Below are positions 7,155 through 18,749 of a stretch of 34,332 bases of DNA, in pieces. Source of the stretch: Burkholderiaceae bacterium (GTDB taxonomy: Bacteria; Pseudomonadota; Gammaproteobacteria; Burkholderiales; Burkholderiaceae_B); NCBI GenBank assembly GCA_020851995.1, contig JADZBO010000108.1, forward strand, positions 1 to 34,332, in the 5' to 3' direction. The translations under genes and the position numbers were made by a program. Every line of letters begins with the position of its first letter. The first letter of the stretch is position 1. Below the pieces are notes generated by a model. It was not told where the DNA came from and ran no database searches. It worked only from the letters and a program-made list of their open reading frames with translations.

Positions 7155-8621
7155 CCGGTCAAGCTTGCGGATATCGTCCACAGTCCAGCCGCCGCCAAGT
7201 GCGACGATGAGTTGAACACTCGCCGCCAGACGATTGCCCAACAGGGTGAGGTAGCTGTTCTCGTTGTTCAGCGCGGTGTTTTCCAGCACGGCAACGCTGA
7301 GGTAATCGACGATGCCCTGGTCGTACTGATTTTTCAACAGACGGACAGCCTCGCGCGCGGACAAGACGGCCTCCCACTGCACCTTTTCTTCCTGCTCATA
7401 GACACGCAGTTGCACCAGCGCGTTCTCGACTTGTTGCAAAGCCTGCAACACGGTGAGGCGATAGGTGGCGACGGCCCCGTCAAACAGGGCACGGTTCTGG
7501 TCAATCAGTGCCTGGCGCGCACCACCATCGAAAATCGTCTGGGCGAGTATCGGACCCAGCGCCCAGAACTGTGACGGAAACGCAAACCAGTTCAGGTAGT
7601 CGTTTGAACGATAGCCACCCGATGCGTTCAGCGTCAGGCTGGGGAACCAGGCAGCGGTCGCAACGCCAATCTGGGCATTGGCGGCGGCCGTCAGCCGCTC
7701 GGCGCTGGCGATATCAGGACGTTGCTGCAACAGGCGGGCTGGCAATACCACCGGGACTACAGGCGCCTTGAGCGCGAAGGGCGCGGGGGCAATCGAAAGC
7801 TGCGAAGGAGGAACCCCCAGCAAGACGGCAATCGCGTTCTCCAGCACGGCGCGCTGCTGCTGGGTATCAATCAGTTGTGCCCGGGTGCTCTGGAGTTGTG
7901 TGCGCGCGACCGCGACGTCCCCCATGCCCACGACACCCGCCTCATACTTGTTCTGGGTCAGCGTCAGGGCACGCTCGTAGGAGGCGACCGCCGAGGCGAA
8001 CACGCGCGCGCGCTCGTCGACGATACGCAACTGCATGTAGGTGAGCGCCAGCGTGCTTTGCGCCGTGAGACGGGCGCCGCCAATCGACGCCGCCAGTGCG
8101 TCCATGTTGGCCTGCTGGGATTCCATATTGCGGCGCACCGCACCCCAGATGTCGATCGTCCAGCTGACCTGACCCGTTGCACCATAGGTCGTCACCCCTG
8201 TGGATGAAACGACGCCGACCGCGCTGGTGGCTGAACCTCCGGTCCGGTTCGCGCTGCCGCTGGCTGAGACCGAGGGCATGAGCGGCGCAGTGGCGCTGGC
8301 AAGCAAGGCAATCGCCTGCCGGTATTTGGCTTCGGCCTGAGCGATGTTCAGGTTGCTGACATCAACGCGCCGCATGAGGTCATCGAGCAAGGCATCGTCG
8401 TAAATCTCCCACCAGGACCCCTTGGGCCGGGAGGCCATCGACGGATCCGCGAGTTCCCATCCCGTCGCCTTGAATCCCGCACCGTGGTCTACAGCAGGCC
8501 TGACGTAATCCGGCCCGACCATGCATCCGGCAAGGGCGGCCGACACCAGGCAGGCCAATAGTGCCCTGTGTGCTCTCAGGCCACGGCCAGCTGCGGCCGG
8601 ATTACTGCGCGTGAACATCAT
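7107..8621 (-). CDS. RND outer-membrane efflux lipoprotein (NodT/OEP family)
   Basis: TolC-like outer-membrane channel of the NodT (OprM-type) lipoprotein subfamily, about 504 aa, forming the exit duct of the RND pump encoded upstream. The signal peptide ends in the lipobox ALAGC, making Cys33 the lipid-modified N-terminus, followed by the family start MVGPDYVRP. Two OEP repeats follow, with typical stretches such as WWEIYDDALLDDL, TYMQLRIVDERA and VVLPARLLQQRPDI, plus DGGARQALIDQNRALFDGAVATYR in the second repeat. I chose the ATG at 8619-8621 (a second ATG follows at 8616-8618); it lies inside the last codons of the mdtC-like gene, a 20-bp overlap. No strong ribosome site is seen, so translation is probably coupled. 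The 3' end overlaps the convergent Nudix gene by 48 bp. Confidence 0.94.
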   Translation of the reverse strand: MMFTRSNPAAAGRGLRAHRALLACLVSAALAGCMVGPDYVRPAVDHGAGFKATGWELADPSMASRPKGSWWEIYDDALLDDLMRRVDVSNLNIAQAEAKYRQAIALLASATAPLMPSVSASGSANRTGGSATSAVGVVSSTGVTTYGATGQVSWTIDIWGAVRRNMESQQANMDALAASIGGARLTAQSTLALTYMQLRIVDERARVFASAVASYERALTLTQNKYEAGVVGMGDVAVARTQLQSTRAQLIDTQQQRAVLENAIAVLLGVPPSQLSIAPAPFALKAPVVPVVLPARLLQQRPDIASAERLTAAANAQIGVATAAWFPSLTLNASGGYRSNDYLNWFAFPSQFWALGPILAQTIFDGGARQALIDQNRALFDGAVATYRLTVLQALQQVENALVQLRVYEQEEKVQWEAVLSAREAVRLLKNQYDQGIVDYLSVAVLENTALNNENSYLTLLGNRLAASVQLIVALGGGWTVDDIRKLDRSGKYVPDPGDPLTTE

Positions 8622-11600
8622 GGATGGGACGGTTCTCGTGTGCGGGAATGGAACGCTCGCGCGTTGAGCCGGAACGATTCTGCAACCGGTGATGCAGACG
8701 GTCAAGGTAGAGGTAAACCACGGGCGTCGTGTAGAGCGTCAGCAACTGACTGACCAGCAGGCCGCCCAGAATCGTGATGCCCAGCGGCTGGCGCATTTCG
8801 ACACCCGCGCCGCTTGCGAACACAAGCGGCAGTGCACCGAAAATTGCCGCGCAGGTGGTCATCAGGATCGGTCTGAAGCGCGTCATGCACGCCAGATGAA
8901 TCGCCTCAAAGGGCTTCAACCCGCGCTCGCGCTCGGCGGCGAGCGCGAAGTCAACCATCATGATCGCGTTCTTCTTGACGATACCGATCAGCAGGAACAC
9001 GCCAATCAGCGCGATCAGCGTGAATTCGGTGCGGCATAACAGCAACGCCAGCAGCGCGCCAACGCCAGCGGACGGCAATGTGGAGAGAATGGTCAGGGGA
9101 TGGATCGTACTCTCGTACAGAATTCCGAGCACGATATACATCGTGACCAGCGCAGCCAGGATCAACAGGGGCTGGCTCGACAGCGCCTTTTGGAAGAGTT
9201 GCGCGGTACCCTGAAATCCCGCCTGAATACGGTCCGATGGCAGGTTGATCGCCGCCACGGCCTGATCGATTGCAACCGCCGCCTGCCCCAGCGTCACGCC
9301 CGGGGCCAGATCGAACGAGATGGTATCTGCCGCAAACAGCCCCTGATGATTGACCGATATCGGCGCGTTGGTGCTTTCGAAGCTGGCAAACGCCGAGAGC
9401 GGTACGCGCGCGCCCGTGTTGTTCATGACGTAGACGTTTTCGAGCGATTCGGGCCCGCTCGCATGGCGGGGTGCGACGCCCAGCACCACGCGATACTGGT
9501 TCAGGGGCCGGTAGATGACCGATATCTGGCGCTGACTGAAAGAATTATTCAACGCCGACGATATCGTTGCCATCGAAACACCCAGCCGGGACGCGGCCTC
9601 GCGGTCGACAACCAGTGCGATTTCACGGCCCTTGTCCTCGACATCCGTGTCAACGTCCACCAACTCTGGCAACTCGGCCATCGCCTGCTGCACCTTGGGC
9701 ATCCATTCTTTCAAGTCAGCCAGATCGGACGCCATCAGCGTGTATTGGTAGGTCGAAGTGCCCTGTCGTCCTCCGGCGCGAATATCCTGAGCCGCCGAAA
9801 GGTACAGTCGCGCACCCGGTATCGCATTGAGTTCGGGGCGCAAGCGGTTGATCACCGTCTGCACGGACACCTTGCGCTCCTCGAACGGCTTGAGCTGTAC
9901 CAGCAGAAAGCTGCTCGCCCCTCCGCCCTGACCGCTGGCATAGGCCGTCACCGTATCGATCGCCGGGTCGGCGAGCAACCGCTTGCGGAAATAATCCAGC
10001 TTGGGCTTCATCGCACCAAACGAGGTGCCGGAATCGGTCGCGAAGAACCCGATCATCGTTCCGGTGTCCTGCTGCGGAAACAACCCCTTGGGGACGATCA
10101 TATAAAGGTAGACATTCAGCCCGATCGTGGCAAGCAGCAACAGCAGCATGACGCGCCCATGGCGCAGCGCCCAGTATAAAGACCGGGAGTAGGCCTGCAT
10201 GACAGCGGCAAGCCGGGAGTCCAGGCGTCGCTCGAGGTTGGCGAACCAGGTCATGCGCTGCGACTCTGACGAATCGCCCGACACCTGACGGCGCTTGAGC
10301 AGCTGCGCGGCCATCATGGGCGTCAACGTCAGCGAGACAAACATCGAGATCAGAATCGCTGCCGACAGGGTGACCGAAAACTCGCGAAAAAGCCTGCCAG
10401 GCAAACCGCCCATCAGGAGAATCGGTATAAACACCGCGATCAGCGAGATACTCATCGACAGAACAGTGAAGCCGACCTCGCGCGTACCGCGCATTGCCGC
10501 GCGCAGCGGCGATACGCCGCGCTCCAGGTGACGGATGATGCTCTCGACCACGACGATCGCGTCGTCGACCACGAAACCGGTTGCAATGATCAACCCCATG
10601 AGCGACATCGCATTGAGTGAAAAACCACACAGATACATGATCCCGAAAGTCCCGATCAGCGACACCGGAACCGCAACCGTGGGGATCAGCGCCGCACGCC
10701 AGTTGCGCAGGAACACCAGCACGACCATCATCACCAGTGCGGTGGCGATTACCAGGGTTTTCTCCGCCTCGAGCACCGAGGCGCGTATGCTCGGTGTCCG
10801 ATCCTGGGCGACGTCGATATTGACGTCGGCGGGCAGGATCGCCCGCAACATCGGCAGATCCCTGCGGACCTGATCGACCGTCTTGATGATGTTCGAATTG
10901 GCCTGGCTGCGCACCATCACCAGAACGGCCTGGCTCGCGTTGAAGTAGCCGATGTTGTGGATATCCTCGACGCCATCCTCAACCAGGGCAATGTCTGACA
11001 AACGCACCGGGGCGCCCTTGCGCCACGCAATCACCAGGGGGCGATACTGGGCGGCGCGTGTGAGCTGATCGTTGGCGGTGATTTGCCATCGGTGGTCATC
11101 ATTCTCAAGCAGACCCTTGGGCGACATCGCATTGGATGACGCAACCGCGGCTCGCACCGTCTCCAGCGAAATACCGTACTGAGAAAGTGCATCGGGATCG
11201 AGATCGATACGCACGGCGGGCATCGAGCTTCCGCCAATGAGCACCTCGCCGACACCGGGGATCTGCGAAAGCTTTTGCTGAACCAGGGTCGTCGCGATGT
11301 CGTAGATCTGACCCTGCGAGAGGCTGTCGGACGTCAGCGCGAGTGTCACGATCGGGGCCGCTGAAGGATTGACCTTGCGATACGTCGGATTGCTGCGCAG
11401 ACCCGCGGGCAGCAGCGCGCGCGCTGCGTTGATTGCGGCCTGCACATCCTTTGCGGCACTATTGATGTCCCGACCAAAGTCGAACTGAACCGTGATGCGC
11501 GTGGAGCCAACGGTATTGCGCGAGGTCATTTCGGTCACACCGGCAATGGCCCCCAGGCTGCGCTCAAGCGGCATTGCGACCGAGGATGCCATGACCTCGG

Positions 11601-11766
11601 GGCTGGCGCCGGGCATCCGGGCGCTGACTGAAATGATCGGAACCTCAATCTGCGGCAAAGGCGCCACTGGCAACAGCGAGTGCCCAAGCCAGCCCGCCAG
11701 GACAACCGCCACCCACACCAGCGTGGTGGCGACCGGCCTCACGATGAAGACACCGGAAATGCTCAT
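8602..11766 (-). CDS. mdtC: RND multidrug efflux pump subunit, MdtC-like
   Basis: Inner-membrane proton/drug antiporter of the RND superfamily (HAE family), 1054 aa. It is the second of two tandem pump genes, so MdtC by position and by resemblance. Visible family features are the N-terminal helix ([20 protein letters not shown]), the [25 protein letters not shown] porter start, TM4 with the proton-relay acidic pair ([12 protein letters not shown], near residue 400), [13 protein letters not shown], and the TM10 relay lysine region [16 protein letters not shown] (near 940). Length is full and no frame break is seen. In E. coli MdtB and MdtC form a heterotrimer (two MdtB, one MdtC) that exports bile salts and novobiocin; the substrate range here is unknown. 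The start ATG overlaps the preceding gene's stop as ATGA. Confidence 0.95.
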   Translation of the reverse strand: MSISGVFIVRPVATTLVWVAVVLAGWLGHSLLPVAPLPQIEVPIISVSARMPGASPEVMASSVAMPLERSLGAIAGVTEMTSRNTVGSTRITVQFDFGRDINSAAKDVQAAINAARALLPAGLRSNPTYRKVNPSAAPIVTLALTSDSLSQGQIYDIATTLVQQKLSQIPGVGEVLIGGSSMPAVRIDLDPDALSQYGISLETVRAAVASSNAMSPKGLLENDDHRWQITANDQLTRAAQYRPLVIAWRKGAPVRLSDIALVEDGVEDIHNIGYFNASQAVLVMVRSQANSNIIKTVDQVRRDLPMLRAILPADVNIDVAQDRTPSIRASVLEAEKTLVIATALVMMVVLVFLRNWRAALIPTVAVPVSLIGTFGIMYLCGFSLNAMSLMGLIIATGFVVDDAIVVVESIIRHLERGVSPLRAAMRGTREVGFTVLSMSISLIAVFIPILLMGGLPGRLFREFSVTLSAAILISMFVSLTLTPMMAAQLLKRRQVSGDSSESQRMTWFANLERRLDSRLAAVMQAYSRSLYWALRHGRVMLLLLLATIGLNVYLYMIVPKGLFPQQDTGTMIGFFATDSGTSFGAMKPKLDYFRKRLLADPAIDTVTAYASGQGGGASSFLLVQLKPFEERKVSVQTVINRLRPELNAIPGARLYLSAAQDIRAGGRQGTSTYQYTLMASDLADLKEWMPKVQQAMAELPELVDVDTDVEDKGREIALVVDREAASRLGVSMATISSALNNSFSQRQISVIYRPLNQYRVVLGVAPRHASGPESLENVYVMNNTGARVPLSAFASFESTNAPISVNHQGLFAADTISFDLAPGVTLGQAAVAIDQAVAAINLPSDRIQAGFQGTAQLFQKALSSQPLLILAALVTMYIVLGILYESTIHPLTILSTLPSAGVGALLALLLCRTEFTLIALIGVFLLIGIVKKNAIMMVDFALAAERERGLKPFEAIHLACMTRFRPILMTTCAAIFGALPLVFASGAGVEMRQPLGITILGGLLVSQLLTLYTTPVVYLYLDRLHHRLQNRSGSTRERSIPAHENRPIHDVHAQ

Positions 11767-14700
11767 GCAGCCGTGCCCCGGTCCGCACGCCGCGTATGCC
11801 TGCGCAGGCGATCAAAATACAGATAGATAACCGGCGTGGTGAACAAGGTGAGCACTTGACTCACCAGGAGACCTCCGACCATGACCAGGCCAAGCGGCTG
11901 GCGCAGTTCCGCTCCCGTCCCCGTGGCGAGCATCAGTGGCACGGCACCAAACAGGGCGGCCAGCGTGGTCATCAGGATCGGTCTGAATCGCAAGAGCGCC
12001 GCCTGATGGATCGCCTCGCGAGGCGCCATGCCCTGCCTGCGCTCGGCATCCAGGGCGAAGTCGATCATCATGATGGCGTTCTTCTTGACGATCCCGATGA
12101 GCAGGATGATCCCGATGATACCGATCATGTCGAGCTCACGATGTGTCAGCATCAGCGCGAGAAGAGCCCCGATGGCAGCGGATGGCAGCGTCGAAAGAAT
12201 GGTCACCGGATGGATAAAGCTCTCGTACAGAATGCCGAGAACGATGTACATCGTAACAACTGCGGCCAGGATCAGTAACAGCGTGCTGGAAAGCGAAGAC
12301 TCGAACGCCTGGGCGGCCCCCTGAAACCGTGTCTGAATTCCCTCAGGCATGTCAAGATCCTGCTTTGCGGCGTTGATGGCACGCACCGCATCCGACAGCG
12401 AACCACCAGGCGCGAGATTGAAGGAAATCGTCACGGCCGGGAACTGACCGATTCGGTTGATGACCTGGGAGGTGACCCCCTCAGACACTTTGACAAGGCT
12501 CCCGAGCGGCACGGGCTTGCCACTCGCGGTCTGCACGAAGATCGAATCAATCGCGGCGGCATCCCGCCTGAACTGCGGGGCGACTTCGACCACGACGCGA
12601 TACTGATTGGACTGCGTGAAAATAGTGGAAACCTGGCGTTGACCAAAGGCATCATAGAGCGCATCGTCGATTGCACTCGTCGTCACGCCGAGCCTGGCCG
12701 CCGCCTCGCGATCAATTTCGACGTAGGTTTGTGAGCCCTCGTCCTGCAGGTCGTCCGCCACATCGGCCAGCGCGGGAATCTCGCGTAGTCGCTCGACCAG
12801 GCTAGGGACCCATTGTCCAAGCACACGTGCATCCGGACTTTCGAGCGTCAGCTGGTACTGAGTCCGGCTGACCCGGTCTTCGATCGTCAGATCCTGTACC
12901 GGCTGGAAAAAGAATTTCAGGCGCGTCTCGCCCGCGGCTGCGTTCTTCAGCCTGCGGATCACCGTCATGACGTCGTCACTTCGATCCGCATGGGGCTTGA
13001 GCGTGATTTGCATCCGGCCGGTATTCAGCGTGGCGTTGGTGGCGTCGACCCCGATAAACGAGGAAATGGCTGCCACATCGGGATCCTGAAGCAAAAGCCT
13101 GACCGCTTCCTGTTGACGGCTGGACATATCCTTGAAGGAAACATTGGCAGGTGCCTGGGTGATCACCTGAATGAGGCCGGTGTCCTGTTGCGGAAAGAAT
13201 CCCTTGGGGATCATGGCGTACAGCACTGCGGTGAGTACGAACGTGGCCACCGCCACCATCAGTGTCAGCGGCTGGTGGTTGAGAACCACCTTAAGCCCCC
13301 GATCGTAGGCGGCGATCACACGGTCAATCAGCACACCCACACGTCGCACCAGGGCTCCGTGACGCTCTTCGTGGCCCGCGCGCAGCAGGTAAGAGCACAT
13401 CATGGGTGTCAGTGTCAGTGAGATCAGCAACGACAGCATGATCGACACCGCCAGCGTGATGGCAAACTCGCGGAAGAGTCGACCGACGACCTCCGTCATG
13501 AACAACAGCGGGATCAGCACGGCGATCAGTGAAAACGTCAGCGAGACGAGGGTAAAGCCGATCTGCGAGGCGCCCTTAAGCGCGGCGTTGATGCGGGATT
13601 CCCCCGCCTCGATGTAGCGCGCGATGTTTTCGATCATCACGATGGCGTCATCCACCACGAAGCCCGTGGCGATGGTGAGCGCCATGAGCGTCAGGGTGTT
13701 GATACTGAATCCCGTGAAGTACATCACCCCGAACGTGCCCACCAGGGAAAGCGGCACAACGACGCTCGGAATCGCGGTCGCGGTCAGTGTGCGCAGGAAA
13801 ACGAACGTCACCAGCACGACCAGACCAATAGCAATCAGCATTTCACGCTGGACATCGCGCACCGATTCGCGGATCGTCTGGGTTCGGTCCGACAGAATCC
13901 TCACATCGATGTTGGCGGGCAGCGCTTGCCGGAGCTGCGGCATCAACTGGCGGATGCGGTCGACGACCTCGATGACGTTGGCCCCGGGCTGGCGCTGCAC
14001 GTTGAGCAGCACGGCAGGGGTTTCGTCGGCCCACGCGGCCAGTCGCGCATCCTCGGCGCCGATCTCCACGCTGGCCACATCGCTCAGGCGCAGGGGCGCC
14101 TTGTTCCTGTAGGCCAGCACCAGATCGAGATAATCGTTCGGCGACTTGAGCTGATCGTTGGTGTTGATGGTGGTCGAACGCAGCGGCCCGTCCAGCGTGC
14201 CCTTGGGCTGATTGACGTTTGCCGCGACCACGGCGGCGCGCAGCTCAGTCATCGTCAGACCCGCTGCGGCCAGCGCCTGCGGATTGGCCTGAATGCGTAC
14301 CGAGGGTCGCTGCCCGCCCTGGATCGTGACGAGGCCGACTCCCGGCACCTGGGAAAGCTTCTGCGCAATCCGCGTATCCACCAGATCGCGCACCTGCGGG
14401 AGCGGGACAGTCGCCGAGGAAATGGCCAGAGTCACCACGGGCGCATCCGCCGGATTGACCTTGTTGTAGATCGGCGGAATTGGCAAATCCTTGGGCAGCA
14501 GGCTGAACGATGCGTTGATCGCCGCCTGAACCTGCTGCTCCGCGATATCCAGAGGAAGGTCAAGGATGAATTGCAGCGTAATCACCGACACTCCGGCCGA
14601 ACTGCTGGACGACATCTGCTTGAGCCCCGGCATCTGACCGAACTGGGTTTCAAGAGGTGACGTGACCAGGGCGGCCATGACGTCGGGACTCGCCCCCGGG

Positions 14701-14848
14701 TAAAGGGTTGACACCTGGATCGTCGGATAGTCAACCTCTGGCAGGGACGAAACCGGCAACCACCGGTAGGCGAGAATCCCGGACAGCAACAGCGCCACCA
14801 TCGCCAGCGTCGTGGCGACCGGACGTGAAATGAACGGGCGAGAAAGGT

Positions 14849-14852
<4 letters not shown>
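11763..14852 (-). CDS. mdtB: RND multidrug efflux pump subunit, MdtB-like
   Basis: First of the two RND pump subunits, 1029 aa, predicted inner membrane. It begins [23 protein letters not shown], continues with the MdtB-like [25 protein letters not shown], carries the acidic relay pair in [14 protein letters not shown] of TM4 (near residue 400) and the TM10 lysine in [32 protein letters not shown] and [26 protein letters not shown] are also typical. The start codon is GTG (complement at 14850-14852), giving a 4-bp GTGA overlap with the adaptor stop codon; the mdtC-like gene follows with an ATGA overlap. Having two non-identical pump subunits in tandem is the hallmark of MdtABC/MuxABC systems, which need both. 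Confidence 0.95.
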
Positions 14853-16168
<1,316 letters not shown>

Positions 16169-16269
16169 GACAAATCCATCAGGAATGCACCTCTTGTATT
16201 GTCGCCCAAGTTGGATTCAGGCGCACGGCGACGCCGCCGGACCGAAACGCAGCGCTGCAACCTTGCGCG

Positions 16270-17022
16270 CTATAACGCGCAGAGAGTCATCCGGAACGGA
16301 ATGTCGCCGGAAACCGCCTGGGGCTTGTGCTCACCGCCCTGGGCGGCAAAGCGAATCCAGACCATATATTTGTTGGCGCTGATTTCCGGGAAGGTGCCAA
16401 TCGATTCATCAACCCACACCCGCAGAAGCTGGTAGACCTTGCCTGCGAGCATTTGCTGAAATGCGCCCTGCCTGGCGACTTCACTGGTGCGTTCGCCCGA
16501 CTCCCGCAACAGGCGAAGCACGATCGCGATGCCAGCCTGCAAAGGCATGAGCGGTGCCATCCATCGCTGCAAATCGGAGCACCGCTCGTTGCCCGGCCGG
16601 TATTGCCAGGCATGGAACGAGGGCATGTCGACTTGCGTACCGCCGCCGGGCACGGCCAGCCGGCCGCGAAGACTGGTCAGCCACTCGTTTTCGCGGAGCG
16701 CCTGGCCGGTCTTGCCCATCGCGGAGAGACCGGCGCTCGCGCGCTCGATTTCATCCAGCATGGCGGTCAGAACGCGCGCATCGACGCCGGGGTGATCCCG
16801 CAACGACGCGAGCACCAACCGCTGGCGTTCGAGATCCTGGAGCACCGTGCCCTTCATGTCGGTTCGCTCAGTTGCATCGAGCAGATCGAACAACACGGAC
16901 AAGGCAACCTGATGCATACGCGGGTCGCCCGGCTGGGCAAAGAACATCAGGCGATCAAACAGCGACTCCAGGCGCATCAGAGCCCGAACCCGCTCATTGA
17001 ATGGATATTCGAAAAGGATCAC
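16270..17022 (-). CDS. zapD: Cell division protein ZapD (YacF)
   Basis: Cytoplasmic FtsZ-bundling protein ZapD (DUF1342), 250 aa, which crosslinks FtsZ filaments at the Z-ring. The N-terminus ILFEYPFNERVRALMRLESLFDRL is the strongest family signature, and WQYRPGNERCSDLQRWMAPL, LLRESG and the C-terminal SANKYMVWIRF...DIPFRMTLC also match. The start is GTG (complement at 17020-17022), overlapping the coaE stop by one base (TAGTG), so the two are translationally coupled. In many betaproteobacteria yacG follows zapD; here no yacG is present and the efflux adaptor gene begins 101 bp further on. Confidence 0.95.
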   Translation of the reverse strand: MILFEYPFNERVRALMRLESLFDRLMFFAQPGDPRMHQVALSVLFDLLDATERTDMKGTVLQDLERQRLVLASLRDHPGVDARVLTAMLDEIERASAGLSAMGKTGQALRENEWLTSLRGRLAVPGGGTQVDMPSFHAWQYRPGNERCSDLQRWMAPLMPLQAGIAIVLRLLRESGERTSEVARQGAFQQMLAGKVYQLLRVWVDESIGTFPEISANKYMVWIRFAAQGGEHKPQAVSGDIPFRMTLCAL

Positions 17023-17714
17023 TATTGCCCGACACCGAAAGAGTGGACTGCATTAGGTTTTGGAACCGATCCCGCAAGGTTACACCAGGCCTTGTGCAAG
17101 ACCAAGACCTGTCGCTCCAGGTCTTCGATTGAAGTCGTTGCATCATTGACAATGACATCATCGGCGAGGGCAAGTCGTTGCGCGCGCGTGGCCTGCGCCG
17201 CGAGAATCCGTCGCACGGTTTCCCCCGGGATGCCGCTGCGCCTGCCAACTCGTGCGATTTGTGTTGCCTCGTCGCAGTCAACGACACATAGCCGGTCGAT
17301 TCGATCGAGCCACCGACCCGATTCGACCAGAAGCGGAACCACGAACACCACGTACAGCCCTTGTGCCCTCGCAGCCTGGCGAGCGGCCTCCTCGCCAATC
17401 AGCGGATGCAGGATTGATTCGAGGCGCTGCCGCTCGCCGGGATCGGCGAACACCCGCTCGCGCATGCTGGCGCGATCAAGTGCTCCCGTCCCGTCAATGA
17501 CCAGCGGACCGAAGGCCGCGCGAATCGGTTCAATCGCAGCACCGCGCGGCACCGTCAGGGCGTGCGCAATCAAATCGGTATCGATGACCGTCGCTCCCCA
17601 GACTGCAAGCAGATTGGCCACCTGGGTCTTCCCCGACCCGATGCCTCCAGTCAAGCCCAGCCTGAGCTTTCCAATATCCCCGAACTCCAACGCGCACCTC
17701 ACAAAGTCAATCAC
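17022..17714 (-). CDS. coaE: Dephospho-CoA kinase CoaE
   Basis: Dephospho-CoA kinase, last step of coenzyme A synthesis, which phosphorylates the 3'-hydroxyl of the ribose using ATP. The P-loop GGIGSGKT is at residues 23-30 (in LRLGLTGGIGSGKTQVANLL). It is followed by the substrate-binding VIDTDLIAHALT, the lid-region LESILHPLI, VVFVVPLLVESG and VVDCDEATQIARVGRRSG. I give the GTG whose complement is at 17712-17714 as start; GTG at 17700-17702 or TTG at 17688-17690 would also keep the P-loop and would shorten a slightly long N-terminus (the usual start is a few residues before the P-loop strand), so the start is uncertain by up to eight codons. The gene is divergent from the lipoprotein gene at 17877. 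The often adjacent pilD/prepilin peptidase gene is not here. Confidence 0.95.
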   Translation of the reverse strand: MIDFVRCALEFGDIGKLRLGLTGGIGSGKTQVANLLAVWGATVIDTDLIAHALTVPRGAAIEPIRAAFGPLVIDGTGALDRASMRERVFADPGERQRLESILHPLIGEEAARQAARAQGLYVVFVVPLLVESGRWLDRIDRLCVVDCDEATQIARVGRRSGIPGETVRRILAAQATRAQRLALADDVIVNDATTSIEDLERQVLVLHKAWCNLAGSVPKPNAVHSFGVGQ

Positions 17715-17823
17715 GCACGGCTCACCGTACCGGCAGGACAGAGAATAGCTCCATTAGCCAGAAATCGCCCGGGCAGCCGACATCCGGGCGTCCCGGTCAA
17801 ATGCAAGTTCGTGGGCAAATGCG

Positions 17824-17829
17824 TAGAAT
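17824..17829 (+). promoter_or_regulatory. Possible -10 element for the lipoprotein gene at 17877
   Basis: TAGAAT differs from TATAAT at one position and lies 47 bp before the ATG at 17877. A convincing -35 hexamer at 16-18 bp spacing is missing. Only a partial TGC context precedes it, so it is at best a weak or activator-dependent promoter. Confidence 0.25.
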
Positions 17830-17876
17830 GTGCTCAGCAGCTCAACCATCGGGTCGATTGAATCGGGAAGCATGTC

Positions 17877-18704
17877 ATGCGTGAAATGAACCAATCTGGA
17901 AATGCCGCGGGAAGACGGATTCTTGGCGTGGCGGCGTTCGCAGCGCTGCTGGCCACCGGCGGATGCGCCGATCAGTTAGCCCAGATGAAGCAGTCTGGCT
18001 TTTACGACCCTCCGCCGCCCAGCTCGCTGAGCGATGCGATGGCAAGGGCTGACGCAGCTCACTCCATGGGTACGATTCGGGCCCCTAACCAGATTCAGGT
18101 CGATTTGAGAAGGGATCAATCGCAGACCGCTGGCGGCACGACACCCGCCGCTGCAATGCCGGCCGGACCCATGCGTGCGGATTCAGGCGCGGCCGCGCCC
18201 GTGGCGGTCGCGGCAGGTTCAGCCAGCCCGGCAGGCGACGCCCCACCGCAAAACCCCGGAGCGCTGCCAATTTCCCAATCGGTCGCGGCGGCCAACGCGG
18301 CCACGGTGCAATCGCAACTCATCCCAGAGGCGCAAACCTTCACAGGAACTGTGCCCTGCTTTCATTCCGAAATGCGGTGCACGGCACAGCGCATCACGCT
18401 AACCCTTGCGCCCAATGGACGATGGCGCGCACGCGCCGCCTACCTTGAGCGTACGGGCACCGACGGTGGCGCGCAACTGGAACAGGGCTGCTGGCGTGCC
18501 GTTCTGATGGCTCAGCCCCGGGTTGTCATTCTGACGCCGCAAGGCAACGTCCGGGCAGATCTTGCGGTCATCAACGCGGGTAACGCACTGCAGCTTGGAT
18601 CGATCAACGGGCAAGTGCCCAACCTGACTTACACCCTGTCCCGTCAGCCTGACCTGGACTCGATCGACGAACTGAACAGTCGCCCCGCCCCGAATTGTTC
18701 CTGA
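17877..18704 (+). CDS. Putative lipoprotein with NlpE-like C-terminal domain
   Basis: A 275-aa protein that I cannot name with certainty. Residues 1-30 look like a lipoprotein signal (RRILGVAAFAALLATGGC, with the modified residue at Cys30; the lipobox is imperfect). A proline patch (DPPPPSS, 44-50) and a low-complexity Ala/Pro/Gly/Ser linker (about 85-150) follow. Residues 154-255 resemble the N-terminal barrel of NlpE (copper-homeostasis/envelope-stress lipoprotein): FTGTVPCFHSEMRC, ITLTLAPNGRWRARAAYLER, then GCW and repeated short beta-strand-like segments. NlpE has a CxxC motif after LP; here the spacing is Cys161-x6-Cys168, so metal binding is not assured. The ATG at 17877 has GGGAAG (17865-17870) at good spacing. 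It is convergent with the LuxR-type gene. The function in envelope sensing is inference from the domain only. Confidence 0.75.
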   Translation: MREMNQSGNAAGRRILGVAAFAALLATGGCADQLAQMKQSGFYDPPPPSSLSDAMARADAAHSMGTIRAPNQIQVDLRRDQSQTAGGTTPAAAMPAGPMRADSGAAAPVAVAAGSASPAGDAPPQNPGALPISQSVAAANAATVQSQLIPEAQTFTGTVPCFHSEMRCTAQRITLTLAPNGRWRARAAYLERTGTDGGAQLEQGCWRAVLMAQPRVVILTPQGNVRADLAVINAGNALQLGSINGQVPNLTYTLSRQPDLDSIDELNSRPAPNCS

Positions 18705-18722
18705 GCGCGGACTGAGCCACAG

Positions 18723-18749
18723 GCCACGGACGGGTCAGTCGCCCGTGGC
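18723..18749. terminator. Candidate bidirectional hairpin between convergent genes
   Basis: GCCACGGACG (18723-18732) and CGCCCGTGGC (18740-18749) form a 10-bp stem with one A-C mismatch and a 7-nt loop (GGTCAGT). It sits between the lipoprotein gene (stop at 18704) and the convergent LuxR-type gene, whose stop codon (18735-18737) is in the loop. There is no T-tract on either side, so intrinsic termination is doubtful. Confidence 0.3.

Noticed and set aside
9100-10179. 359-codon plus-strand frame opposite the MdtC-like gene
   Set aside because: Composition (Arg, Gln, His rich) is that of a shadow frame, and the minus strand encodes an intact RND pump.
17754-17873. 39-codon minus-strand frame (begins MLPDSIDPMVELL) between coaE and the lipoprotein gene
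   Set aside because: It looks helix-forming, but it has no ribosome site, its start is 4 bp from the divergent ATG, and its third-position GC is only about 64 percent, low for this genome.
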